A stretch of DNA of 64,000 bases from Nostoc indistinguendum CM1-VF10 (GCA_019359215.1 JAHHHS010000006.1:62001-126000); one strand, 5' to 3'. Shown: positions 9,949 through 19,712, numbered from the stretch's first letter. Notes: a model not told the origin generated them from the sequence alone. Numbers and translations: made by a program.

Positions 9949-10149
9949 AACTGATACTTATGCAATGTGTGTAAAAGACGTGAGTTGGAGAGAGCGTAGA
10001 TGCTCCCTAGTAAGCCCGTAGACGTTGCTGGGTGGATTGGCTTCCACTTTACTCGTCAGATATTCTCAATGGCTTTTTCCATAATCCTTCCCACGGTTGC
10101 GATCCCCGGTCTAACATAAAGAATATTCGTAAAGCGATCGCTTATCCAC

Positions 10150-10917
10150 ATGGACTGGAAAGAAGTCAGAGGCAACTGGGTAATCATTCCCCGAAATCCC
10201 ACAGGTATCATCCATTTTTTAGGAGGTGCATTTGTCGCCACTGCACCGCACATCACTTATCGCTGGTTACTTGAGCAACTGGCAAGTAAAGGTTATGTTG
10301 TAATTGCTACGCCTTTTGTCAACACCTTGGATCATACTGCGATCGCAAAATCTGTGCTACTAAACTTTGATCGCACCCTCGAACGCCTACACGATTCTGG
10401 GGCATTACGCAAGCTTTACTACCCCATCTACGGCATTGGGCACAGTATGGGCTGTAAACTTCACTTGCTGATTGGTAGTCTCTTTAAAGTAGAACGCGCA
10501 GGCAACATTTTAATATCCTTCAACAACTACGCTGCTAAAGAAGCTATCCCCTTAGTAGAACAATTTAATTCTACTTTGAAAATCGAGTTTACCCCCTCAC
10601 CATTAGAAACCAACCAGCTTGTCCAAGAGCGTTATAACATCAGGCGCAATTTATTAATAAAATTTAGCAATGACACCATTGACCAATCCGCAGCTTTAAC
10701 CAAAATCTTACAAGAGCGCTTTGATGAGATGGTGACAACACAAACGTTACCAGGAACTCACACAACACCTCTAGGTCAAGACATTAAATGGCAAACTGGA
10801 ACATCTTTCACCCCCTTTGATGCTTTAGGGCAATGGTTCAAACAAGAAGCATACCGCGACTTGAACCAGCTAAAAAATACCATCCTCTTGTGGATGAACC
10901 CTGTTGCACCCCCATAA
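10150..10917 (+). CDS. DUF1350 family alpha/beta-hydrolase-like protein
   Basis: Protein of 255 residues resembling the DUF1350 family of cyanobacteria and plastids. The nucleophile-elbow motif GIGHSMGCKLH (about 96-106) and an early GGAFVATAPHITYRWLL segment suggest an alpha/beta-hydrolase fold, with Ser in GHSMG as likely nucleophile. Near the C-terminus a GTHTTPLGQD segment supplies a possible catalytic His. No signal peptide, so cytoplasmic. Substrate unknown. A 13-base inverted repeat follows the gene. Confidence 0.85.
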   Translation: MDWKEVRGNWVIIPRNPTGIIHFLGGAFVATAPHITYRWLLEQLASKGYVVIATPFVNTLDHTAIAKSVLLNFDRTLERLHDSGALRKLYYPIYGIGHSMGCKLHLLIGSLFKVERAGNILISFNNYAAKEAIPLVEQFNSTLKIEFTPSPLETNQLVQERYNIRRNLLIKFSNDTIDQSAALTKILQERFDEMVTTQTLPGTHTTPLGQDIKWQTGTSFTPFDALGQWFKQEAYRDLNQLKNTILLWMNPVAPP

Positions 10918-10963
10918 TGTTTTATGACTCTTAAAAAATCCTGAATTCGACGAAAAAATAAAA

Positions 10964-11003
10964 ATGAGTTAGTAGTATTTATTTGTTAAGACTACTAACT
11001 CAT
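10964..11003. terminator. 13-base inverted repeat, terminator-like
   Basis: ATGAGTTAGTAGT and its exact complement are separated by 14 bases. On the plus strand the hairpin is followed by a mixed T-rich stretch; on the minus strand it is followed directly by TTTTTATTTTTT, a better terminator tail. It lies downstream of the DUF1350 gene. Confidence 0.6.
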
Positions 11004-11071
11004 TAGCCCATATTCTCTTTTTATTATCTATTTTTACAGAATTTATTAATTAGTGTTTACTAAAACTTTTT

Positions 11072-12208
11072 ATGTTTCAAATATTAATAATTGATGATGA
11101 TTATTCCATAAAAACGCTTCTGAAAAGGATGTTGGAAAAACAGGGTTATGAGGTAGTTACTGCCAGTAGCGGTGAGGAAGGCATAGAAAAGGCACTGGCT
11201 TACCGCCCAGCACTAATTATTTGTGATTGGATCATGCCTGGGTTGACTGGTCTAGAAGTCTGCCACCACATTAAGACAGATCCTAAATTTTATACCACAT
11301 TTTTTATTTTATTAACATCTTTAGATTCCGTTGCCGATTGCGTCAAAGGTCTAGATGCTGGTGCTGATGATTTTATCTCTAAACCTATCGAGCATAACGA
11401 ATTACAAGCACGGGTAAGAGCTGGATTACGTCTGCATCAGTTGAGTAGAGATTTGCAGGCTCAAAAGTTGCTCTTAGAATCAGAAATGTCAGAAGCCGCA
11501 GAATATGTGCGATCGCTACTGCCTTTTCCCATGACTGAACCCTTCAATATAAATTTCCGATTCATTCCTTCACGGCAACTCGGCGGTGACTGTTTTGATT
11601 ACTATTGGCTCGATGATAATTATTTGGCAATTTACTTACTTGATACTGCCGGACATGGACTCAAAGCTACTCTTCCCTCTATTTCAGTGCTGAACCTGCT
11701 GCGTTCCCGTGCGCTCAAAAGCCTAAATTATTATCAACCTAGCGATGTGTTGAAGGCTTTGAATGATACCTTTCAGATGAATTATCAAAATGACAAATAC
11801 TTTACAATTTGGTACGGAGTTTACAACCTAACCAACCGCCAGCTAGTTTATGCTAGCGCAGGTCATCCACCAGCAATTTTAGTAACTGGTATATCTCCAA
11901 GAAAATCTGAAGTTAAACTCTTGAAAACTCCCGGTATGCCAGTTGGGATGTTTCCAGAAGCAAAATATGTTGATGGATTTTGCAATATTGAAGAATTTAG
12001 TACTCTTTATATTTTTAGTGATGGTGCTTATGAAATCACTAAATCAGATGGCACACTTTGGAGTTTTGATGCTTTTATTCAGCTACTTGTTAGCTTACAA
12101 CATCCTGTTGATTGCCAACTTGATCACATACTGAGTTATTTAATAGCTCTGAACTCCAAAGATGCTTTTGATGATGATTTATCTATTTTGCAAATGAACT
12201 TTGATTAA
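11072..12208 (+). CDS. Response regulator with PP2C-type (SpoIIE/RsbU) phosphatase output
   Basis: Two-domain protein of 378 residues. The receiver domain (1-120) shows IIDDD at 6-10, the phospho-acceptor Asp52 in CDWIMPG, and the SKP lysine near 104. After a short helical linker the SpoIIE-type PP2C domain (about 170-375) begins with SRQLGGDCFDY and has DTAGHG, SAGHPPAIL and FSDGAYEIT with the metal-binding aspartates. Such proteins dephosphorylate STAS-domain anti-anti-sigma factors, so phosphorylation of Asp52 should control a partner switch. A STAS protein gene lies tail to tail immediately next to it, making that the obvious candidate substrate (inference). Confidence 0.92.
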   Translation: MFQILIIDDDYSIKTLLKRMLEKQGYEVVTASSGEEGIEKALAYRPALIICDWIMPGLTGLEVCHHIKTDPKFYTTFFILLTSLDSVADCVKGLDAGADDFISKPIEHNELQARVRAGLRLHQLSRDLQAQKLLLESEMSEAAEYVRSLLPFPMTEPFNINFRFIPSRQLGGDCFDYYWLDDNYLAIYLLDTAGHGLKATLPSISVLNLLRSRALKSLNYYQPSDVLKALNDTFQMNYQNDKYFTIWYGVYNLTNRQLVYASAGHPPAILVTGISPRKSEVKLLKTPGMPVGMFPEAKYVDGFCNIEEFSTLYIFSDGAYEITKSDGTLWSFDAFIQLLVSLQHPVDCQLDHILSYLIALNSKDAFDDDLSILQMNFD

Positions 12209-12535
12209 TTAAGTCTTTGAGACTAATACCTGATTAAATGCCTCTTGGCTAGGAAATATTTCAAATACTTTATCCATATTAGTTAGTTCAAATAATATCC
12301 TGACTTGTTCATTAATTGAGCAGAGAAAAAGCTGACTATCCGCGGCCCGTAAAGTTTTGAAAGCTAATACTAAAGCTCCCAAACCTGAACTATCCATAAA
12401 TGTAACATCTTGAAAATCAACTAACACAATTTTTGTGCCATCTTCTAAAGTTTCAGTAATATTTTGTCGGAGGTTTTGTGAAGTTGTGGCATTTAAATTA
12501 CCACTGAGCTTGATAACTTTTACTTGTTCTTTCAT
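12209..12535 (-). CDS. STAS-domain anti-sigma factor antagonist
   Basis: Protein of 108 residues made of one STAS domain, similar to SpoIIAA/RsbV. The phosphorylation box MDSSGLGALV is at 48-56, with the serine normally phosphorylated by a partner kinase. The unphosphorylated form would bind an anti-sigma or other kinase partner. The stop codon abuts the stop codon of the PP2C response regulator with no bases between them, so the two mRNAs would overlap at their 3' ends. No anti-sigma kinase gene is present in the window. Confidence 0.92.
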   Translation of the reverse strand: MKEQVKVIKLSGNLNATTSQNLRQNITETLEDGTKIVLVDFQDVTFMDSSGLGALVLAFKTLRAADSQLFLCSINEQVRILFELTNMDKVFEIFPSQEAFNQVLVSKT

Positions 12536-13195
12536 AATTATGTCACACTGAATTTTTGTAAAAAATGCTCTGATTTTGCTATTATATACCCATACTATAA
12601 AATTTAAAAATCCTTACAAGTAAAAATTATAGTTTCTTACTAAGTAATTATTGATAATTAATATCAAAGAAAATAAAATAAACTATAAATATTTTGTGTT
12701 AGTGTTTATTCTATTATTTAACTAAAAATTACATAATTACTAGTAAATAGCAAAGTAAAAATAACCAAAATACGTATTATCTTTGGAGTTAAATTATTGA
12801 ACTACAGGAATTCGCTTGGATTTCTGTTCACGCAGCGTGGCGTAGTCAGACTTATTTGTGTGGTGCGCGTTCGCGTCTCTGAAAGAGAAGCCTCTCTGCA
12901 AAGAGAAACGTCTCGCAGAGAAGCGCAGCGCACGATAGGCGTGGAGTAGGAAGTAGGAAATAGGAAATAAAAAAGCAGACTTTTTGAGTTGTACAAAGTT
13001 TTTTCAAAGATCAAATATGAGTTCTATACAAGCAAAAGTTCCAGCTTTTCATATTATTTGCAAAACTGAAATTCGTCCAATCAGCATTATTAAAATAGTC
13101 ATCGTTGGCGGGTGAAAATTTTTAATATCAAGCAATTGCAAAAAAGTGAGCTTTAGGGGCGTTAGAGGAAAGCAAAAAATTGCCTCCTAACTCCC
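12536..13195. other. AT-rich gene-free stretch with a palindromic repeat
   Basis: The first 260 bases are extremely AT-rich and hold the STAS promoter on the minus strand. A GC-rich palindromic repeat is at 12863-12933. A 70-codon minus ORF across it is judged spurious. Confidence 0.6.
12863..12933. repeat. Interspersed palindromic repeat element
   Basis: GTGCGC...GTCTCTG at the left is complementary to CAGAGAAGCGCAGCGCAC at the right, with CTCTCTGC and GTCTCGCAGAG inside. It resembles the GC-rich palindromes scattered between genes in Nostocales and would fold into a long hairpin. Confidence 0.65.
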
Positions 13196-13861
13196 TCAAA
13201 CAGGACTTACTTTTGCTCGATAAAGTAGCTTATCACCTTGAAGGTAGCCAGTGTAGCGCACCTTCACTATTGCTCCAGGTTGTGAAGTTCCCTCCATTAA
13301 TTGGTGTAGTTGGGGATCATAAGGTAATTCTGCTCCCACGGGTGCGATCGCTTCCACTCCCCACGCTTGTAAAAGCTTTTCTAGGGGTTTTTGCACCAAC
13401 GGTACTATTTTGACTGCTGCTAGCTGAGGATTCTCCTGTGCTTTCTGTGCTGCTGTTGGCCATTGCAATAATAAAGACTCCAGCAATTGCAAACTCGACT
13501 GCTGGAGTTCTTGTAGTACTATCTCTCGCTGCTGTTCTATTTGTTGCTGCGATCGCTGGTACTCTTTTCTTAAATCTGTAATTTCTTCTAATAATTTCTG
13601 AGTGGGCGGCGCTTTCTCTTTTAAGAACTCTACAGTTGAAAAAGTTGCGATTAATTCATTCAATGAAATTTGTAACACTGGCGACAGCTTGAGCAGTACA
13701 TCTAGGCGCATCTGCTCTAGCTTGCCTTGGCGTAACCGCAAAAGTTGACGCTCTGATACGCCAGCAGTGCGACTCAGTACTTTAAAACTAGAAATACCCG
13801 CCTGTTGCATTAAATCTTGCAACTTTTGGGAATTGGGCATTGGGCATTGGGAATTGGGCAT
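13196..13861 (-). CDS. HTH (XRE-like) protein with coiled coil and GrpE-like C-terminal domain
   Basis: Protein of up to 221 residues. An N-terminal helix-turn-helix of the Cro/C1 type spans about 14-75 ([23 protein letters not shown]), a Gln/Glu-rich coiled coil spans about 80-130, and the last 60 residues match the beta-domain of Grp[21 protein letters not shown], then [27 protein letters not shown], equivalent to the GrpE G-x-PFDPxxHEA and GYxLxDRVLRPAxVxV stretches. GrpE is the nucleotide-exchange factor of DnaK; the fusion to a DNA-binding-like domain is the odd part. The ATG at 13861 lies inside a heptamer repeat, which encodes the first 12 residues; Met18 (about 13810) is an alternative start. 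Not a replacement for the canonical GrpE, which is not in this window. Confidence 0.75.
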   Translation of the reverse strand: MPNSQCPMPNSQKLQDLMQQAGISSFKVLSRTAGVSERQLLRLRQGKLEQMRLDVLLKLSPVLQISLNELIATFSTVEFLKEKAPPTQKLLEEITDLRKEYQRSQQQIEQQREIVLQELQQSSLQLLESLLLQWPTAAQKAQENPQLAAVKIVPLVQKPLEKLLQAWGVEAIAPVGAELPYDPQLHQLMEGTSQPGAIVKVRYTGYLQGDKLLYRAKVSPV

Positions 13862-13900
13862 TGGGAATTGGGAATTGGGAATTGGGCATTGGGAATTGGT
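13824..13900. repeat. Eleven-copy heptamer tandem repeat
   Basis: Eleven contiguous 7-base units of the form (A/C)ATTGGG, 77 bases in total. The left half overlaps the 5' coding end of the HTH-GrpE-like gene and supplies its ATG. Confidence 0.9.
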
Positions 13901-13942
13901 GATTAAGTTTATTCACTATTCGCTATTCCCTATGCCCCATCC

Positions 13943-14434
13943 CTATTCTTCCAGTAAACTTCTCAACATCCAAGCTGTCTTTTCGTGTACTTGCATCCGC
14001 TGAGTTAATAAATCGGCGGTGGGTTCGTCGTTAACTTCCTCTAGCACAGGAAAAATAGACCGTGCAGTTCGGACTACGGCTTCTTGTCCTTCCACTAGTA
14101 AACCGATCATTTCCACAGCTTTAGGAACCCCGGGAGTTTCTGGAATCGAACTCAGTTTGGCATATTCGCTGTAGGTTCCCGGTGCGGGATAGCCAAGCGC
14201 TCTAATTCTCTCAGCTATTAAATCAACTGCTAAAGCTAATTCTGTATACTGGGTTTCAAACATCAAATGCAATGTTTGGAACATCGGCCCCGTTACATTC
14301 CAATGGAAGTTATGAGTCTTCAGATAAAGTGTATAAGTGTCAGCCAACAGCCGAGATAAACCCTCGGCAATTTTAGCCCTACTCACCTCGTCAATGCCTA
14401 TATTTACATTATTGACTGTTACTTTCGATGACAT
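13943..14434 (-). CDS. dps: Dps-family ferritin-like DNA-protection protein
   Basis: Protein of 163 residues, typical Dps length. The ferroxidase signature is visible: [11 protein letters not shown] (His41, His44), LHLMFETQY (His56) and [13 protein letters not shown] (Asp71, Glu75), residues that build the inter-subunit di-iron site in the dodecamer. It would oxidise Fe(II) with peroxide and store it, protecting DNA. A helical C-terminus follows with [13 protein letters not shown]. It lies between the GrpE-like HTH protein and sulfiredoxin, all on the minus strand, consistent with an oxidative-stress cluster though with gaps of 80-140 bases. Preceded by TTAGGAG 6 bases before the ATG. Confidence 0.95.
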   Translation of the reverse strand: MSSKVTVNNVNIGIDEVSRAKIAEGLSRLLADTYTLYLKTHNFHWNVTGPMFQTLHLMFETQYTELALAVDLIAERIRALGYPAPGTYSEYAKLSSIPETPGVPKAVEMIGLLVEGQEAVVRTARSIFPVLEEVNDEPTADLLTQRMQVHEKTAWMLRSLLEE

Positions 14435-14449
14435 AATTTTCTCCTAATT

Positions 14450-14571
14450 AGGTTATATGTAATTGGGGATTGGGAATTGAAAAGAGGCAGAGGGGCGGGG
14501 GGCAGGGGGCAAAAAGAAAATTCTTCTCCCTTGCTCCCTGCTCCCCACTCCCTACTCCTTACTCTCATTCT
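14450..14571. repeat. Low-complexity G-rich/C-rich intergenic repeat
   Basis: A G-rich run (GAGGCAGAGGGGCGGGGGGCAG) is followed by complementary CTCCC/CTACTCC heptamers, so the region can fold back on itself. This is a frequent intergenic motif in Nostocales. Confidence 0.6.
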
Positions 14572-14835
14572 CTATGCCAAGTGCATCTTTAAGACACTGC
14601 GAGGTGCTTTACGGACTCTGGCTAATACGGTTTCTTTGCCTAAACGCTGGCAAGCCTCATACCGATGGCAACCAGAAAAGCCATAATATTGTCCATCTAC
14701 TTCTAGGACATCAATAGGTTCCTGCTGCCCAATCTCCGCAATCGATTCCATTAAGGCTTGTACTTTATTGGGATCGTTTGCACGGGGCAATGGCCGTTTT
14801 ATTTGATTTAATGGAATTTCTTGGACTCTAACCAT
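14572..14835 (-). CDS. srx: Sulfiredoxin
   Basis: Protein of 87 residues that reduces over-oxidised (sulfinic) 2-Cys peroxiredoxins with ATP. The signature FSGCHRYEA contains the catalytic Cys56; the early IKRPLPR and PNKVQALMESI segments match the ParB-like fold of sulfiredoxins. Start chosen at ATG 14835; an in-frame TTG at 14850 would add five residues. It lies next to dps on the same strand, and both genes deal with peroxide. The 137 bases between them consist mainly of low-complexity purine/pyrimidine repeat. Confidence 0.93.
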   Translation of the reverse strand: MVRVQEIPLNQIKRPLPRANDPNKVQALMESIAEIGQQEPIDVLEVDGQYYGFSGCHRYEACQRLGKETVLARVRKAPRSVLKMHLA

Positions 14836-15058
14836 AAGGAGTTTATCCAACTAGTTCTATTTTGTGTCTCTAAATAAATCATAGTCGTTATGACTTTGTT
14901 TAGCAACTAGTATTTGGGGCAAAACTGGTAATGGTATCATTGGAGCACTCATGCGACAAAAAAACCGCGCTACAAAGCAATTAGAAAATCAGCTCCAACA
15001 CTACATTAAGGGGCAAAAGACGCTCGAATACTTGCTAACGCTTCGCTATCAGGTAGCC

Positions 15059-16648
15059 ATGAAATTTTCGTTTTGGCGTTTTTCCCACACTGTGCTGGCC
15101 GCATTTTGTCTATTGGGACTGAGTGCTGCATCAGGGCCTGAGAGTAACATCCAGGATATGGAGTTGAAAATTGGGATTGTGCAGCGATTTGGCTCACAAC
15201 CTACAGCCAAGCTGCAACTCGAACCCACAAAAGGCGATCACTTAAAGCTAAAATTTAAAGCGGGCAACAAGCAACAAACCCTAGTTACCAAGAACCCTAT
15301 AAAGCTGGAAACAGTCATGCAGGCTTTACCTCAGCCAACGGTTGAGGAAGTGGTAGTTTTGGGCACATTTCGCACCTTTGAAACTGCGGAAGACAGTGCT
15401 AATAAATGGCGTTCTCAGGGAATAGAAGTGGAAATAGCCCAGCCAGAACGCTGGCAGGTTTGGGCAAAACGAGATATTTATAGCACTCCTTTACTGCGAC
15501 GCTTACTGTTGCAAAACATCCAAGCTTCTACCAAAGAAAAAGTATATCTTGATACTAAAATTTTAAAACAAGTGCCGCGAGTTAGTTGGGTGGTGGATGA
15601 TAACCGCTATAGCCCGAATGATTTGGAAATTAGCACTGATAAAAACTTGATTCGGGTGAATAAAAGCGAAAAGCCAGAAAATGCTCGTCTTTACGCTGGG
15701 CGACTAAATTTGCAGCCAAACGCTTACGGCACATACACTCTCGTTAACCAAGTACCTTTAGAAACTTATTTGCGTGGGGTTGTCCCTTACGAAATAGGGA
15801 CTAATGCACCAACAGCAGCGCTGGAAGCTCAGGCAATTCTCGCTCGGACTTATGCTTTAAGAAATTTACGCAGGTTCGCCGCAGATAACTATCAGTTGTG
15901 TGCTGATACTCACTGTCAAGTTTATTATGGGCTGAATGGGGCGGCTGCTAAAACAGACCAAGCGATCGCCTCAACCAGGGGTAAGGTAGTAACCTATAAA
16001 AACGAACTAGTAGATGCTCTTTATTCTTCCACCACTGGCGGCGTTACTGCTTCCTTCAGTGATGTCTGGAATGGCGATGATCGTCCCTATCTGCGCCCTG
16101 TACTGGATGCTGCAACTAATTTTTGGAACTTGTCTAAGCAGAGTTTAGCAGATGAAAAGAATTTCCAAAAATTTATTAATATGCAACAAGGATTTAATGA
16201 AAGCAAGTGGGATATGTTTCGTTGGCACAAGGAAACCTCTTTAGAGGATATTACCAAGGACTTGCAGAAATTTTTGCAGGTGAAAAACAGTCCCCACGCC
16301 AAATTTAAGACAATTCAGGCTATGGCAGTAGTAAAGCGAAGCCAGAGTGGACGCATCCTTGAACTTGCCGTTAAAACTGATAACAGTACCTTTGTTCTCC
16401 AGAAAGACGAAGTTCGTAGTGCCTTTGCTGCTCCTACAAGTACGCTATTTTACATAGAACCCCTAAACAAAGGAAAACTTGAACTGTGGGGATACGCCTT
16501 TATTGGTGGTGGATTAGGCCATGGAGTTGGCTTGAGTCAAACTGGCGCTCAAAATTTAGCTAAATTAGGTTGGTCAAGTCCAAAAATTCTCCAATTCTAC
16601 TATCCTGGTACTCAGATCCAGACTCTCAGCAAAGAGACTAAACTTTGA
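15059..16648 (+). CDS. SpoIID/LytB-domain exported protein
   Basis: Start taken at ATG 15059 (529 residues), because a signal peptide begins there (KFSFWRFSHTVLAAFCLLGLSAASG); an in-frame ATG at 14951 would add 36 residues. A region resembling a SPOR-like repeat (GTFRTFETAEDSANKWRSQG, about 100-120) precedes the SpoIID domain (about 230-520): PLETYLRGVVPYEIG, ALEAQAILARTYAL, STTGGVTASFSDVW, and HGVGLSQTGAQNLAKLG near the end. SpoIID homologues are lytic transglycosylases acting on denuded glycan; cyanobacterial members probably act in cell-wall remodelling in the periplasm. The catalytic Glu of the VVPYEIG motif is present. Confidence 0.92.
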   Translation: MKFSFWRFSHTVLAAFCLLGLSAASGPESNIQDMELKIGIVQRFGSQPTAKLQLEPTKGDHLKLKFKAGNKQQTLVTKNPIKLETVMQALPQPTVEEVVVLGTFRTFETAEDSANKWRSQGIEVEIAQPERWQVWAKRDIYSTPLLRRLLLQNIQASTKEKVYLDTKILKQVPRVSWVVDDNRYSPNDLEISTDKNLIRVNKSEKPENARLYAGRLNLQPNAYGTYTLVNQVPLETYLRGVVPYEIGTNAPTAALEAQAILARTYALRNLRRFAADNYQLCADTHCQVYYGLNGAAAKTDQAIASTRGKVVTYKNELVDALYSSTTGGVTASFSDVWNGDDRPYLRPVLDAATNFWNLSKQSLADEKNFQKFINMQQGFNESKWDMFRWHKETSLEDITKDLQKFLQVKNSPHAKFKTIQAMAVVKRSQSGRILELAVKTDNSTFVLQKDEVRSAFAAPTSTLFYIEPLNKGKLELWGYAFIGGGLGHGVGLSQTGAQNLAKLGWSSPKILQFYYPGTQIQTLSKETKL

Positions 16649-16989
16649 GCTAATCAATATTTAAGGTGTATCTATCTTCAGTTAAGAATCGGGAGTCAAC
16701 AAAAAGCCAAGGGGAAGCAGCGAGGTCTTCTTCCAACGCAAAGTAGCGTGTCGTAAGAAACTGGTGTGTTTTCCCCCTGCCACGACCGTCGCAGTGGGGA
16801 AACTCCATGATCAAAAAATCAAGCAGGAACACAAAATTTCCTGTGTTCTTGCTCAACATGAAATTAGGCTTTTTGTCAAAGTCGCTTTATAGACACTGCA
16901 TTGAAAGAGCATTGACACTATATGCGGTGCTTCTATTTTTTCAACGTTAGTAACTCTTGCAAGAGATTTATTGTTGAAGGACTTAACTC
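16649..16989. other. Gene-free stretch between the SpoIID-like gene and petF
   Basis: A 69-codon minus ORF (16650-16859) has no ribosome site and no recognisable content. An imperfect inverted repeat GCAGGAACACA / TGTGTTCTTGC lies near 16822-16851. It contains the 3' flank of petF. Confidence 0.5.
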
Positions 16990-17929
<940 letters not shown>

Positions 17930-18940
17930 ATGTATAATTCAGAAGCAGCTTTGGAAAAAGCAAGAGTGCGTGTAGGTTTGGTGGGTACTGGGTATGCGGC
18001 AAAGTTTCGAGCTAAGGCATTGCTTGATAATGAGCGATCGCGATCGCAGTTAATAGCAGCTGTTGGTCATACCGCAGAAAAAACAGAAACCTTTGCCAAA
18101 GAGTACGAGATTGAGGCGTTGAGTTCTTGGCAAGAGCTAGTAGAACGGCAAGATATAGACCTAGTCGTGATTTGCACTATTAATCGAGATCATGGTGCGA
18201 TCGCTCGTGCAGCACTTAGCAACGGCAAAGATGTGATTGTAGAGTATCCTCTTTCGTTGGATGTAGTCGAAGCTGAAGAATTGATTGCCTTAGCCAAAGC
18301 ACAACAAAAACTCCTGCACGTTGAACACCTGGAACTTTTGGGTGGTTTGCATCAAGCCTTGAAGCAAAACTTAGCCAAAATTGGTGAAGTGTTTTATGTT
18401 CGTTACAGCACCATCAATCCCCAGAATCCTGCACCCCGCAAATGGACTTATAACCACGATTTATTCGGTTTTCCCTTAATTGGCGCTTTGTCTCGCATAC
18501 ATCGTCTTACAGATTTATTTGGTAAAGTATTTACAGTTAACTGTCACCAGCGATATGGGCAAATAGAACCAGAATACTACCAAAGCTGTTTCTGCACTAG
18601 TGAACTCTCCTTTGACAGTGGGCTTTTAGCTCAAGTAGTCTACGGCAAAGGTGAAAGTATTTGGCAATTAGAACGCAAGTTTGAAGTTCACGGAGAAAAA
18701 GGTGGTTTAATTTTTGATGGTGACACAGGAATTTTCATCCAGCCAGGGGAAACAACACCTATAGAAGTTGGCCCTCGCCGGGGTTTGTTCGCCAAAGATA
18801 CGAGTATGGTGTTAGACCATCTTTTTGATGGTACTCCTTTATACGTTACCCCAGAGGAAAGCTTGTATACCCTAAAGGTTGCTGAAGCTGCACAAAGAGC
18901 TGCAAAGACAGGGTTAACTATGTTTATGAAAGATATCTAG
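17930..18940 (+). CDS. bvdR: Biliverdin reductase (Gfo/Idh/MocA fold)
   Basis: NAD(P)H-dependent oxidoreductase of 336 residues converting biliverdin IX-alpha to bilirubin. The Rossmann motif GLVGTGYAAKFRA is at 14-26; LLHVEHLELLGGLHQAL, the RYSTINPQNPAPRKWTYNH stretch and the VGPRRGLF segment match the cyanobacterial BvdR (Synechocystis slr1784) pattern as I know it, rather than a sugar dehydrogenase. ATG 17930 gives an N-terminus of the usual length; a GTG at 17897 is possible. It shares the bilin pathway with the phycobilisome made from the apc genes 25 kb away. Methionine aminopeptidase follows after 10 bases, so the two are probably cotranscribed. Confidence 0.85.
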   Translation: MYNSEAALEKARVRVGLVGTGYAAKFRAKALLDNERSRSQLIAAVGHTAEKTETFAKEYEIEALSSWQELVERQDIDLVVICTINRDHGAIARAALSNGKDVIVEYPLSLDVVEAEELIALAKAQQKLLHVEHLELLGGLHQALKQNLAKIGEVFYVRYSTINPQNPAPRKWTYNHDLFGFPLIGALSRIHRLTDLFGKVFTVNCHQRYGQIEPEYYQSCFCTSELSFDSGLLAQVVYGKGESIWQLERKFEVHGEKGGLIFDGDTGIFIQPGETTPIEVGPRRGLFAKDTSMVLDHLFDGTPLYVTPEESLYTLKVAEAAQRAAKTGLTMFMKDI

Positions 18941-18950
18941 ATAAAAGTTA

Positions 18951-19712
18951 ATGAAAACCGAACTAATTGTTATTTTATCCCAACGAGAATTAGACAAAAT
19001 GCGTCAAGCTGGACGTTTAGCAGCTAAACTTCTCCAGCATCTCGAACCGTTAGTGAAGCCAGGGGTTAGCACTCTTGAACTAAATGATGAAGCCGAACGT
19101 TGGACGCAAGCGCATGGAGCCAAAAGCGCACCCCTTGGCTATAAGGGCTATCCTAAATCGATTTGCACCAGTGTAAATGAGGTAATTTGTCATGGCATTC
19201 CCAATGCCAAGCAAATCCTTAAGGAAGGTGACATCATTAATATTGATGTAACGCCGATTCTTGAAGGTTATCACGGCGATACATCTAAAACATTCTTTGT
19301 CGGTACCCCTTCCCCAAAAACGAGAAAACTGGTAGAGGTAACAGAAGAGTGTTTGCGCTTGGGTATTGCTGAAGTTAAACCAGGGGCACGTATTGGAGAT
19401 ATTGGTGCAGCTATTCAAGAGTATGCTGAAGGGCAAGGCTTTTCTGTAGTTCGAGATTTCGTTGGACACGGTATTAGTAATATTTTCCATACTGCGCCGG
19501 ATGTTCCCCACTATGGTACACGGGGTAAGGGCAAGCGCCTCAGACCAGGAATGGTTTTTACTATTGAGCCAATGATTAACGAAGGCACTTACGAAGTCGA
19601 GGTTCTGGGCGATAAGTGGACTGCTGTAACACGCGATCGCAAGCTTTCTGCTCAATGTGAGCATACCTTAGCTGTAACTGAAGATGGCGTTGAAATTCTC
19701 ACTCTACCATAA
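18951..19712 (+). CDS. map: Methionine aminopeptidase, type I
   Basis: Removes the initiator Met from nascent proteins. The 253-residue protein has all expected metal and substrate residues: His81, Asp99 (INIDVT), Asp110 (HGDTSKTFF), His173 (VGHGIS), Glu206 (TIEPMIN) and Glu237 (CEHTLAVT). It is an ordinary single-domain MetAP lacking the N-terminal zinc finger of some longer cyanobacterial copies. It begins 10 bases after bvdR. Confidence 0.96.
   Translation: MKTELIVILSQRELDKMRQAGRLAAKLLQHLEPLVKPGVSTLELNDEAERWTQAHGAKSAPLGYKGYPKSICTSVNEVICHGIPNAKQILKEGDIINIDVTPILEGYHGDTSKTFFVGTPSPKTRKLVEVTEECLRLGIAEVKPGARIGDIGAAIQEYAEGQGFSVVRDFVGHGISNIFHTAPDVPHYGTRGKGKRLRPGMVFTIEPMINEGTYEVEVLGDKWTAVTRDRKLSAQCEHTLAVTEDGVEILTLP

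Noticed and set aside
12802..13014. 70-codon minus ORF near the STAS gene
   Set aside because: It translates the intergenic palindromic repeat; peptide is Arg/Ser-rich without structure.
13824..13900. Regular repeats considered as a CRISPR array
   Set aside because: Units are 7 bases and contiguous, without spacers; no cas genes in the window.
16650..16859. 69-codon minus ORF between the SpoIID-like gene and petF
   Set aside because: No ribosome site, no recognisable motif, composition not gene-like; kept only as a note in the gap entry.
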